Of a DNA stretch of 34,792 bases, positions 1-7,997 are shown one piece after another. Position 1 is the stretch's first letter. Every line of letters starts with the position of its first letter. A program made the position numbers and the translations under genes. The notes under the pieces were generated by a model. The model saw only the letters and a list, made by a program, of their open reading frames with translations. It searched no databases and was not told where the DNA came from. Source of the stretch: a virus; the IMG/VR virus record IMGVR_UViG_3300032241_001304, positions 1 through 34,792 of that record. One strand, given 5' to 3'.

Positions 1-1
1 G

Positions 2-2209
2 GGTCCTACAGGAAATACCGGCGCAACAGGTTTGTATGTTTCAACAACAAACTTAGATATTAATGGAAATTTAATTCTAGGTTTAAGTGATAACGTTACA
101 TTCCTTAATGCAGGTAACGCATTAGGTTCTACTGGTGCAACAGGATTTGGTGCTACTGGTGCTACTGGTGTTCAAGGTGCTACTGGACCACAAGGTGCTA
201 CTGGACCACAAGGCGCAACAGGTTTTGGTTTTATTCCTTTAGTTTCTTCTTCTTATTTGGGACAAGTTTATGGTTCAGTTGTTTTTGACGTTGGTGTAAA
301 CTACGGAACCTATGGTTGGCAACCAGGTCAACGTGTAAGAATTATTGCGGATATTTCTGATTATAGTGAAGGTATAATTACAGATTACACCAACAACTTC
401 TTAACAGTAAATGTAGATTATGTTGTTAGTGGCGGCACATATCTTCCTTATCCTAATGCTGGAGGAAACTTTGGTGCTTGGGTTATCACAGTAGCTGGCC
501 AAGTTGGTTCTACAGGTTCACAAGGTTCTACTGGTGCAACAGGATTTGGTGCTACTGGTGCTACTGGTATTGGCGCTTCAGGTGCTACAGGCGCTACTGG
601 ACCACAAGGTGCAACAGGTTATGGTGCGACAGGATCCACAGGACCTACAGGTTCTACAGGTTCTACCGGACCACAAGGTGCAACAGGTTATGGTGCTACT
701 GGTGCCTCAGGTTTAGGTTATGATAATTTAACTTCACAGTCAGTTTTTCAATTAGGTATTGGTAATTTTTCTTTTAGTGTTAATCAAGCTCAAGGAACAA
801 ATGCATGGACAACAAATAATAGAGTTCGTGTATTTTATGATTATGCAAATGATCCAGGTAATACTGAAGGACCAATTACACTTTACGGCGAAGGCAATAT
901 TGTATCTTATACTGGTTTAGATTTAACTGTAAATTTTGATATTATTAGTGGTTCAGGACAATATCAATATTGGAAATTTACTTTAATTGGAATACCAGGC
1001 GCTACTGGTGAAGTTGGTGCAACAGGTTTAACGGGAACACAAGGACCTACAGGTGCAACCGGTTTACAAGGTGATATTGGACAAGTTGGTGCAACCGGTG
1101 CCACCGGCATTGGTGCTACTGGTGCTACAGGTCCACAAGGTCTAGGTGGTGATCCTGGTGGTGCAACAGGAGCTACAGGACTTCCAGGCACCACAGGACC
1201 TATAGGTTTAAGAGGTGCTACTGGTGCAACAGGTGCCGGTTCTACAGGAGCTACAGGTGCAACTGGCGCATTGACACCATGGATAGTAGTATATTCAGAT
1301 TATACTGCAAATAATGGCGACCAAGTAGTTTGTAATACACAAGCAGCATCATTTAAATTAACTTTACCTGCAAATCCAGTACTTGGATATCAAGTTGTTG
1401 TTTTAGACGGTTATAATTTTTCAATTAATAATTTAACTGTATTAAATAACGGTGCAACAATTGAAGGTTATAGTGATATTTTATTACTTGATATTGGAAG
1501 CACATTAACATATTTTACATATGATGGCACAACATGGCAAATGTCAACAACGACAGGACCTGTTGGTGCTACCGGTTTTCAAGGTGCTACCGGTCCTGCA
1601 GGACCAGCAGGTAGTAGTATTAAAGTTACAGGTTATGCAAATAATTCGGCATATTTACCTTCTGTTGGTGATTATACAGGACCATTTTATAATGGACAAA
1701 TTAATGACGGATACATAACTTTGGATAATGGACACCTAAATATATTTACAGGCAGTGCTTGGGTAGATATAGGAAATGTTACAGGTCCAAAAGGTTCTAC
1801 CGGCGCAACAGGGGTTGGTGCAACAGGCGCTTCAGGTGTATATGGTTCTACTGGTGCTACAGGTATAACTCCTGTAATAACATATTATAAGAATTACAAT
1901 TATGTTGGTTTAGTTCCAGGTGGTGTTGGTACAGCAAGATGGTATCCAGACCCAACATCAAATACATATACATTTACTAGCGCATATATAACAGCAGGAA
2001 GTCCGCCGACAGGTGGCGATTTAATACTATCAGTTAAGAAAAACGGTTCAACAGTAATAACAACAGTAACTTGCCAGAATGGAACATATAAGTCATTACC
2101 GGTTTTACTAAATAGTACAATAACACCTGGTGATTATCTAACTGTAGATGTCACGCAAGCCTATGGTGCAGCAGATGCTTCATTAACATTAACATATTTA
2201 CGGAGTTAA
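2..2209 (+). CDS. Collagen-like tail fibre protein (5' partial)
   Basis: The reading frame is open to the left edge: codons 2-31 already encode Gly-X-Y repeats, so the TTG at 32 is not the start and the N-terminus lies outside the window. Five collagen-like Gly-X-Y stretches (about 130-225, 496-720, 994-1275, 1556-1615, 1783-1870), rich in GAT, GPQ and GST triplets, alternate with globular beta-rich segments. The segment at about 1276-1555 resembles a common phage fibre module (NYTANxGD, then LPANP, then YDGTTW). The C-terminal ~110 residues form a non-repetitive, probably beta-sandwich tip. In known phage fibres, collagen repeats trimerise into shafts. The role in host attachment is inferred from this architecture and from the fibre neighbours. 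Y positions of the triplets are mostly Thr, and Pro is mostly at X (GPQ, GPT). The next gene starts 4 bases after the stop. Confidence 0.88.
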   Translation, partial: GPTGNTGATGLYVSTTNLDINGNLILGLSDNVTFLNAGNALGSTGATGFGATGATGVQGATGPQGATGPQGATGFGFIPLVSSSYLGQVYGSVVFDVGVNYGTYGWQPGQRVRIIADISDYSEGIITDYTNNFLTVNVDYVVSGGTYLPYPNAGGNFGAWVITVAGQVGSTGSQGSTGATGFGATGATGIGASGATGATGPQGATGYGATGSTGPTGSTGSTGPQGATGYGATGASGLGYDNLTSQSVFQLGIGNFSFSVNQAQGTNAWTTNNRVRVFYDYANDPGNTEGPITLYGEGNIVSYTGLDLTVNFDIISGSGQYQYWKFTLIGIPGATGEVGATGLTGTQGPTGATGLQGDIGQVGATGATGIGATGATGPQGLGGDPGGATGATGLPGTTGPIGLRGATGATGAGSTGATGATGALTPWIVVYSDYTANNGDQVVCNTQAASFKLTLPANPVLGYQVVVLDGYNFSINNLTVLNNGATIEGYSDILLLDIGSTLTYFTYDGTTWQMSTTTGPVGATGFQGATGPAGPAGSSIKVTGYANNSAYLPSVGDYTGPFYNGQINDGYITLDNGHLNIFTGSAWVDIGNVTGPKGSTGATGVGATGASGVYGSTGATGITPVITYYKNYNYVGLVPGGVGTARWYPDPTSNTYTFTSAYITAGSPPTGGDLILSVKKNGSTVITTVTCQNGTYKSLPVLLNSTITPGDYLTVDVTQAYGAADASLTLTYLRS
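130..1870 (+). repeat. Interrupted collagen-like Gly-X-Y repeat tracts
   Basis: Nine-base units coding mostly Gly-Ala-Thr, Gly-Pro-Gln and Gly-Ser-Thr recur in five tracts separated by globular domains. The tracts are repeatedly broken by Gly-hydrophobic-Gly steps (GFG, GIG, GYG, GVG, GLG), where one residue of a triplet is missing. X-Pro-Gly sites, the usual collagen hydroxylation target, are few: I see GIPG, GDPG and GLPG, all in the third tract. Confidence 0.9.
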
Positions 2210-2213
2210 AACA

Positions 2214-4487
2214 ATGTCAGTTACAAATAGCGCATATACCACCAATAGTATTAAAGTTACTATTGCTAATGAATACAACTCATCCAACGTAATTAACGGC
2301 GTTGATTCTGCAATGACCACTTTAGGTTGGACCATTTGGGATTATCAGGCTAACGCATCAACATACAACCCAATCACAACAAGGGTTTATCGTGTAATTA
2401 ATGCTGATGCAACAACATACAAATATTGTATTGTTCGTTGGAATACAATCAACTTAACATTTAACATTTCTACTTGTGATTCATGGGATAACGTGGGTCA
2501 CTTACCAACTAACGAATGTTGGACAAATACTGGTGCGTTTGTACAATATTATGACTTAGTACAATCATTTATTTTAGTTTCTGCCACAACTCGTCATTGT
2601 ATGTTCTGGCCATTTGTACTTAATGAACCAGGAATGTGGTCTGCAATTTTAGAATTTGAACGTATCGCTAACGAAGATACAGCAGCTGCAGGTTATCCTT
2701 GCTACGCTTATACAAATTCTTTGATGATTGGTACACCATTTGCTCAAATGAATAATACTGGTATTGCTGGTGGTCTAAACGGTGCAAGTCAGATTATGTT
2801 TGCTTTCTCCAGAACTCCTGACGGTCAAACTGGTGCATATGCAGCTAAAGTTTACGCTCCAATTACTAACCGTGGTATGTTCCCACCAAACTATCCACAA
2901 GGTACTATATCAGTTTCAGCTGATTCTTCTGGTTTATTTTTACAATTAGCATCTTATTACAACATCACATACGGTTGGAATCCACTTAACTCTATCGTAT
3001 CTCCTGTTTCTGTTGATGCACAAACTAAAACAATGCCTTTTGGTCGTGCATTTAACGTAGGCGTAACAAAACCATTAGGTTCTTTCTTAGATTCTACAAC
3101 AATCTTAGGTGATAATACTGGTGGTTGGCCAAACGCTGCAGGTTCTAACACAGAATATTTACTATTACCAATGAATGGTGGTTTCGAAGGCACTTCTGCT
3201 TACGGTTCTAGCCAACAATCCACTTTTGCAGGTAACACAGCTGGTGCTGTGATTGCTAGGTCAATTGGTATTGGTACATTAGTTTGGATGGCATCATCTG
3301 ACGGTATTAGAACATATGATACAACACAGGGTAACGGCGGTCTTTCAGTACTACGTTATGCACAATCTAACGGTGTTTATGATATTATATATGACGGACA
3401 AAGAAGTGTTTACGGCTCAACTAACACGGGCGTTGTTAAGATTGATACTGCAAACTTCTACGCTGTTTCACTCAACACAGTACTACAAGGTACTGCTTAT
3501 TTGGGTCTAGATAACAAATATTTGTATGCTACACAACGTATTGCTAACGTTCAACCTACATTGTATATGATTAACACAGTATCATTCTCTGCTGGTGTTA
3601 ACGGTGTTAATATTCCAGGTAACGTACACGTATTTGCACAGTTTGCTAACGTTGGTGGTTCTGGTGTAAGATTCTCTACTGCTGCAAACCCATATCAGTT
3701 AGCTTTCCCTTCTGGTTACGGTGTTCCTGTTCCTGATTATACAGGTAACGTTTATGTTGCAACACAACCAGGTGTTGGTGCATTACTTTCACAAAATTTA
3801 TGGATTGTACAAGTTAACTCCGAATCAGGAAACGCAATTGCTAACGTAGTGAATCCAACATTCCCATTCCCAGCAAGTTCATCTGCACCAAACTCAGCAA
3901 ACGTTTATTCTAGCTTTATTATTGATTATAACCAAATGCCTTCAAACCGTATATTCTTGGTTACATCAAACGCTGCTGGTACTCCTCCAACAGGTACAAT
4001 TTGGGAATTGCAGCCTAATACTATGGTCACTTTAGCATCTAATACATGGGTAACAACAGCATTTACTGCTAACTCTACATATACTAATATGCAGGCTAAC
4101 GTATATGCTGGTGTTGCAAACGTTTCTATGGACTTCCGTGCTGACTTAAACGTAATTCCTTATCGTGGTATGTGGTATATTATGCCTAAGAAAGTTGGAC
4201 AGAACTTAGGTAACCCACCAAACAGTTACGCATCTAAAGTTATGTTTGCTCATCCACAATCACCAGGTGCTGCAGGTTTAATTCAATGGGTATCTAACTC
4301 AGCAATTACTTCTATTGCAAACAACAACCCTTACGGTTCAGCTGTAACTGCGTCAACCAACGGTTGTCGTTTATATGCTCCTTTGTATTCCAACACATCA
4401 ACCGGTGCATTACAAGTGATAACCGGTACTTACGGTTTGTTAGGTATTAATGGTACATCTACAGGAAGATTGTTACTTAAAGGATAA
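2214..4487 (+). CDS. Large virion structural protein, probable tail/fibre component
   Basis: This 757-aa protein has no signal peptide or catalytic motif that I recognise. The N-terminal ~200 residues are rich in aromatics and Cys (motifs ALGWTIWDY-like, TCDSWD, FWPF, NEPGMW, EFERIA). They resemble an N-terminal domain I associate with phage structural proteins, but I cannot name the family. From about residue 342 to 470 there are short beta-strand repeats with Gly-Asn turns and patterns such as DGIRTYD and TGVVKID, suggestive of a beta-propeller. The ATG at 2214 follows a GGAG ribosome-binding site at 2202-2205, which overlaps the end of the collagen-like fibre gene. Asn codons look biased to AAC, unlike the neighbouring repeat genes, which would fit high expression. 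A role as an abundant tail or fibre protein is inferred from context only. Confidence 0.7.
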   Translation: MSVTNSAYTTNSIKVTIANEYNSSNVINGVDSAMTTLGWTIWDYQANASTYNPITTRVYRVINADATTYKYCIVRWNTINLTFNISTCDSWDNVGHLPTNECWTNTGAFVQYYDLVQSFILVSATTRHCMFWPFVLNEPGMWSAILEFERIANEDTAAAGYPCYAYTNSLMIGTPFAQMNNTGIAGGLNGASQIMFAFSRTPDGQTGAYAAKVYAPITNRGMFPPNYPQGTISVSADSSGLFLQLASYYNITYGWNPLNSIVSPVSVDAQTKTMPFGRAFNVGVTKPLGSFLDSTTILGDNTGGWPNAAGSNTEYLLLPMNGGFEGTSAYGSSQQSTFAGNTAGAVIARSIGIGTLVWMASSDGIRTYDTTQGNGGLSVLRYAQSNGVYDIIYDGQRSVYGSTNTGVVKIDTANFYAVSLNTVLQGTAYLGLDNKYLYATQRIANVQPTLYMINTVSFSAGVNGVNIPGNVHVFAQFANVGGSGVRFSTAANPYQLAFPSGYGVPVPDYTGNVYVATQPGVGALLSQNLWIVQVNSESGNAIANVVNPTFPFPASSSAPNSANVYSSFIIDYNQMPSNRIFLVTSNAAGTPPTGTIWELQPNTMVTLASNTWVTTAFTANSTYTNMQANVYAGVANVSMDFRADLNVIPYRGMWYIMPKKVGQNLGNPPNSYASKVMFAHPQSPGAAGLIQWVSNSAITSIANNNPYGSAVTASTNGCRLYAPLYSNTSTGALQVITGTYGLLGINGTSTGRLLLKG

Positions 4488-4494
4488 AAATTGA

Positions 4495-7400
4495 ATGGCG
4501 GCGAATAATGTATACCAATTCGCCAATTCAATCATTGGTGGTATAACATCCGGTTCCTATGCATTATCTGCTAGAGGTAGTGCAAAATATGGCGAATCTA
4601 TTGCGGGAGGCTTAGAGAGAGCAGGCCGTACTTGGTTCGCCAGTACCATTCAATATTCTTCTTACGCAAAAGCAAATACAAATCTAAGTAGAACTGGTGG
4701 AAGTTCTTTTGCTAGTACTATTCAATATGCTTCTGCACCACATTTTATTCCAAATTTAAGAATGTCTGGTCAACCTGTCAACTCAGTTCTTGGCATGTTA
4801 CCAGATACTTTATATTTTAGAAATTCGGTTGCTGCAACTCATAATGGCCAATCGGTTGCTGGTTGGTCTCCATTAGCAGCCAATTTTTATAAATTATCAA
4901 CCACTAAAAATGCACAGGAAGTTTCTGGTAATCAAAGTAATAGTTTTTTATATGCTTGGGCTAATAAATTTCAAAATCAAAGTAAAAGAACTTCAGCATA
5001 CAAAGATTCTAATAGCATCTATTATGCCTTAGGTCAAAAGTTTTTATATTTTGGAAGAACTTACAGACCTTTAGTTGTTCAATTAGGTATGTTGCCTTTT
5101 ACTTTATACTTCAGAAATTCGGTTGCTACAACGCATAATGGTCAATCGGTTGCTGGTTGGAATACAGCTTTAGCGGTAGATTTTTACAGAATTTCAACCA
5201 CCAAAAATGCACAGGAAGTTGGTCTTAAAGACTTAACCAATTTATCCTATTATTCTTTGGCAGGAAAATATAAATTTAGCGGTTTCAGAACATCAACTGA
5301 TATTGCAATAGAAGTGCCCTTCACTACTTCAGTTTTATATTTTAGGAATTCTGTTGCGGCTTCACATGATGGTCAAAGTTCTGTTGATTGGAAAGCCGGT
5401 TCTACAATGAGTAGTTTTTTCAGAACAACTACCACTAAAAATGGACAAGAACTTCTTAATAGTCAACCAGTTAATACCTACTACGCTTGGTCAATTAAAT
5501 CACAACTTCGATTTAAAACTAGTCAACCTACTCAAATAGGCGTAACATATTTTGCTTGGGTAGGTAAAACATTATACAATCAATTTAGAACATCATCTAC
5601 TGATACTATAACAGTTCGTTTTAATTCAACCTATATTATTCCAAGAAATTCTGTTTGGTATAATCATAATGGTCAAATATCATTAGATTTCAAAGCTGGT
5701 TCTACTATTAGTAGTTTCTATTTGGATAGTCCGGGCGGTGGTTATACTTTATATAATGCAAAAGGTGTTGGACCTGGTTGGGGAAATCCAGCATTTAGAG
5801 TAAATTATACAAGAGCATATGCTGCTTGGGCCCAAGCACCCGTTGATAAAAAGACCAATGCAGTTTCAGATTACCACACAAGATATACTGACCATTTAAG
5901 TAGATATACTAATGGTCAACTTGGTATGTTAACTGCACAATTATATTTTAGAAATTCGGTTGCTGCAACTCATAATGGCCAATCGGTTGCTGGTTGGAAT
6001 ACAGCTTTAGCGGTAGATTTTTATCCAAGGTCAATTACTAAAAATAATCAAGAAGTTTCTGGTAATCAAAGCAATAGTTTTTTATATGCTTGGGCTAATA
6101 AATTTCAAGGAGGTCCCACAAAAACTACATCAACTAATCAAGTTGCTGTAACTTATTATGGTTTAGTAAGTAAATTTTTAATCAATTTTAAAACATCATC
6201 TACTGATAATATAAGTGTAAGATTTAATACTGTAGCAATTAATTTTAGAAATTCTGTATCATTTACTCACGATGGTCAAAGTTCGGTAGACTTTAAAGCA
6301 GGTTCTACCATCAGTAGTTTCTATAAAATTTCAACTACTAAAAATGCACAGGAAGTTGGTCTTAAAGACTTAACCAATTTATCATATTATGATTCAGTAG
6401 GTAAATTCTTAATCAACTTTAAAACAAGTAGTGTTGATACATTATCAAATCGATTTAATACTGTAGCAATTTATTTTAGAAACTCGGTATCATTTACTCA
6501 TGACGGACAAAGTTCAGTAGATTTCAAAGCAGGTTCTACAATGAGCAGTTTCTTTAGGGTAACTACAACCAAAAACGCACAAGTACTTCTTAATAGTCAA
6601 CCAGTTAATACCTACTATGCTTGGGCAACTAAGTTCCAAGGAGGCGGATTTAGAACAACATCAACTAATCAAATTGGTGTTACCTATTTTGCATGGGTTG
6701 GTAAAACATTATATAATTCATTTAGAACATCAACTGATATTGCAATAGAAGTACCATTTACAACAGTTGCAATTGCATTTAGAAGTTCTGTTAGTACACA
6801 TAACGGTGAATCTCCAGTTGATTGGAAAGCCGGTTCTACCATCAGTAGTTTTTATAAAATTTCAACCACTAAAAATGCATTGGAAGTTGCTGGTGGCCAA
6901 GCAGTTAACACCTACTACGCTTGGGCTAATAAATTTATAGTCAATGGTTTAAGAACAATATCAACCAATCAGGCAGGAACAACATATTTTGCTTGGGCTA
7001 ATAAATTTATAGTCAATGGTTTAAGAACAAATTCTATAACAAAATGGTTACCATTTAGTTCTGTAAATCAAATAAGCAAAACTACTGCACACCTAAGCGT
7101 AACATCATTTACTTTTAGTATTTCAACATTACAAGTTTATCCGTATGATAACTATGGTGATTTTTCAAAATCAATCATCATAGGTTCTATGCCAGTTGCA
7201 GTTACACCAAAAGGTTTCTATATTGATAGAAAATGGAATGAACCTGGTGTACAACAAAGATACGTTTGGAGTGCAAATACCGCACCAGCAAATTCTGGAC
7301 AAACAGCACCAAATTTATCACATGTATTTTTTGCACAGATAGTTAATGTAAGTCATCTAAATTGTTTCTCATATAGAACAGTAAGTCGAGGAATAATTCC

Positions 7401-7539
7401 TCAATTTATTAATGTTCCATTTATGGCATTCAATGCTAAATATGGTACATTCAGTAGAAATATTATAACTTATGCATTAGATATTGAAGCTACAATAACT
7501 GGAACATCAGCGAATAAATATTACCAATTCTGGAGTTAA
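4495..7539 (+). CDS. Modular repeat-rich fibre-like protein
   Basis: This 1014-aa protein is built mostly from imperfect modules. About eight copies of a motif like LYFRNSVAATHNGQSVAGW occur, coded near 4812, 5110, 5345, 5641, 5945, 6243, 6475 and 6775. Each is followed by KAGSTxSSFY, STTKNAQEV and YYAWANKF segments in varying order. The final ~170 residues (from about 7030) are non-repetitive. Composition is polar, rich in Ser, Thr, Asn and aromatic residues, with no transmembrane segment and no enzyme motif, which suggests a beta-solenoid or other fibrous fold. Its place between virion protein genes supports a fibre or adhesin role. Many modules are nearly identical at the DNA level, pointing to recent shuffling inside the gene. 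I do not recognise a named family. The ATG at 4495 lies 7 bases after the previous stop, with AAGGA upstream. Confidence 0.72.
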   Translation: MAANNVYQFANSIIGGITSGSYALSARGSAKYGESIAGGLERAGRTWFASTIQYSSYAKANTNLSRTGGSSFASTIQYASAPHFIPNLRMSGQPVNSVLGMLPDTLYFRNSVAATHNGQSVAGWSPLAANFYKLSTTKNAQEVSGNQSNSFLYAWANKFQNQSKRTSAYKDSNSIYYALGQKFLYFGRTYRPLVVQLGMLPFTLYFRNSVATTHNGQSVAGWNTALAVDFYRISTTKNAQEVGLKDLTNLSYYSLAGKYKFSGFRTSTDIAIEVPFTTSVLYFRNSVAASHDGQSSVDWKAGSTMSSFFRTTTTKNGQELLNSQPVNTYYAWSIKSQLRFKTSQPTQIGVTYFAWVGKTLYNQFRTSSTDTITVRFNSTYIIPRNSVWYNHNGQISLDFKAGSTISSFYLDSPGGGYTLYNAKGVGPGWGNPAFRVNYTRAYAAWAQAPVDKKTNAVSDYHTRYTDHLSRYTNGQLGMLTAQLYFRNSVAATHNGQSVAGWNTALAVDFYPRSITKNNQEVSGNQSNSFLYAWANKFQGGPTKTTSTNQVAVTYYGLVSKFLINFKTSSTDNISVRFNTVAINFRNSVSFTHDGQSSVDFKAGSTISSFYKISTTKNAQEVGLKDLTNLSYYDSVGKFLINFKTSSVDTLSNRFNTVAIYFRNSVSFTHDGQSSVDFKAGSTMSSFFRVTTTKNAQVLLNSQPVNTYYAWATKFQGGGFRTTSTNQIGVTYFAWVGKTLYNSFRTSTDIAIEVPFTTVAIAFRSSVSTHNGESPVDWKAGSTISSFYKISTTKNALEVAGGQAVNTYYAWANKFIVNGLRTISTNQAGTTYFAWANKFIVNGLRTNSITKWLPFSSVNQISKTTAHLSVTSFTFSISTLQVYPYDNYGDFSKSIIIGSMPVAVTPKGFYIDRKWNEPGVQQRYVWSANTAPANSGQTAPNLSHVFFAQIVNVSHLNCFSYRTVSRGIIPQFINVPFMAFNAKYGTFSRNIITYALDIEATITGTSANKYYQFWS
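4810..7030 (+). repeat. Shuffled in-frame DNA modules inside the 1014-aa fibre gene
   Basis: Exact repeats read by eye are 4810-4866 with 5941-5997 (57 bases), 5143-5186 with 5980-6023 (44 bases), and 6919-6958 with 6991-7030 (40 bases, offset 72). All offsets are multiples of three, so the frame is kept. Different modules pair with different partners, giving a mosaic rather than a simple tandem array. Confidence 0.85.
7513..7520 (+). promoter_or_regulatory. Putative T4-type late promoter box AATAAATA
   Basis: This is an exact match to the NATAAATA late box of T4-like phages. It lies 22 bases before the GTG start at 7543, a spacing close to that of the boxes before gp13, gp19 and the gp67-like gene. 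It falls inside the 3' coding end of the 1014-aa gene (codons for Asn-Lys-Tyr), so chance is possible. Confidence 0.4.
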
Positions 7540-7542
7540 CAA

Positions 7543-7962
7543 GTGACAATAAAACAAAGCCAACTTGCTGGCACCGGTATAACAGTTTCGGGAACATCAG
7601 CGAATACAATATTTTCCGCAACATATTTGGACGATGTTTCAAATTTGTGTGACGGTTTTACAAATGCTTTTCCTTTAACTTACAATCAACAACCGGTTTC
7701 AGTATTGAGCCCAACAAGTCTTATTGTTACAGTTAACGGTGCAATTCAACCATCTTTTAATTATAACTATGATGTTATATGGGGGAGCCAAGTTCTAGAT
7801 GCTAAAGATGGTTACACAATCGACCAAAACGGTTTATTAAAATTTTGTATTTGCCCTCCCCAAGGTTCAAGTATTCAGATTAAAACAGAATATAATAGTT
7901 CTAATGCAGCTATAAAAGTGTACCCATTTGCCGCAACCGATATTGTTATGGGTATTAATTAA
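7543..7962 (+). CDS. Small fibre-associated protein of unknown function
   Basis: This 139-aa ORF starts with GTG, preceded by GGAG at 7532-7535 (7-base spacing). It is in the same frame as the 1014-aa gene, separated from that gene's TAA only by a CAA codon. The protein looks like a small beta domain: GFTNAFPLTY, then LIVTVNGAIQPS, then a Gly/Asp turn region and a closing IQIKTEYN strand. This pattern resembles modules found in phage fibre or tail proteins, though I cannot assign a family. It shares the GTSAN sequence, and the 16 bases coding it, with the C-terminus of the upstream protein. It may be an independent tip or linker protein, or a detached C-terminal domain of the upstream fibre. 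The flanking genes are virion proteins and nothing suggests an enzyme. Confidence 0.65.
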   Translation: MTIKQSQLAGTGITVSGTSANTIFSATYLDDVSNLCDGFTNAFPLTYNQQPVSVLSPTSLIVTVNGAIQPSFNYNYDVIWGSQVLDAKDGYTIDQNGLLKFCICPPQGSSIQIKTEYNSSNAAIKVYPFAATDIVMGIN

Positions 7963-7967
7963 CCTTA

Positions 7968-7974
7968 CTAAATA
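7968..7974 (+). promoter_or_regulatory. Weak late-promoter-like box CTAAATA
   Basis: CTAAATA lies in the 35-base gap before the 1005-aa gene, 23 bases upstream of its ATG at 7998. This matches the position of the exact NATAAATA boxes elsewhere but has one mismatch. A GGAG ribosome-binding site follows at 7986-7989. Confidence 0.35.
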
Positions 7975-7997
7975 TATGATTAAATGGAGTTATTAAC

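Noticed and set aside
32-34. TTG at 32 as the start of the first gene
   Set aside because: The frame continues upstream to the window edge with Gly-X-Y codons, so the gene is truncated, not started here.
964-1194. Minus-strand frame coding Pro-Val-Ala repeats
   Set aside because: It is the reverse complement of the Gly-X-Y codons; its composition follows from the collagen repeat and it has no own signals.
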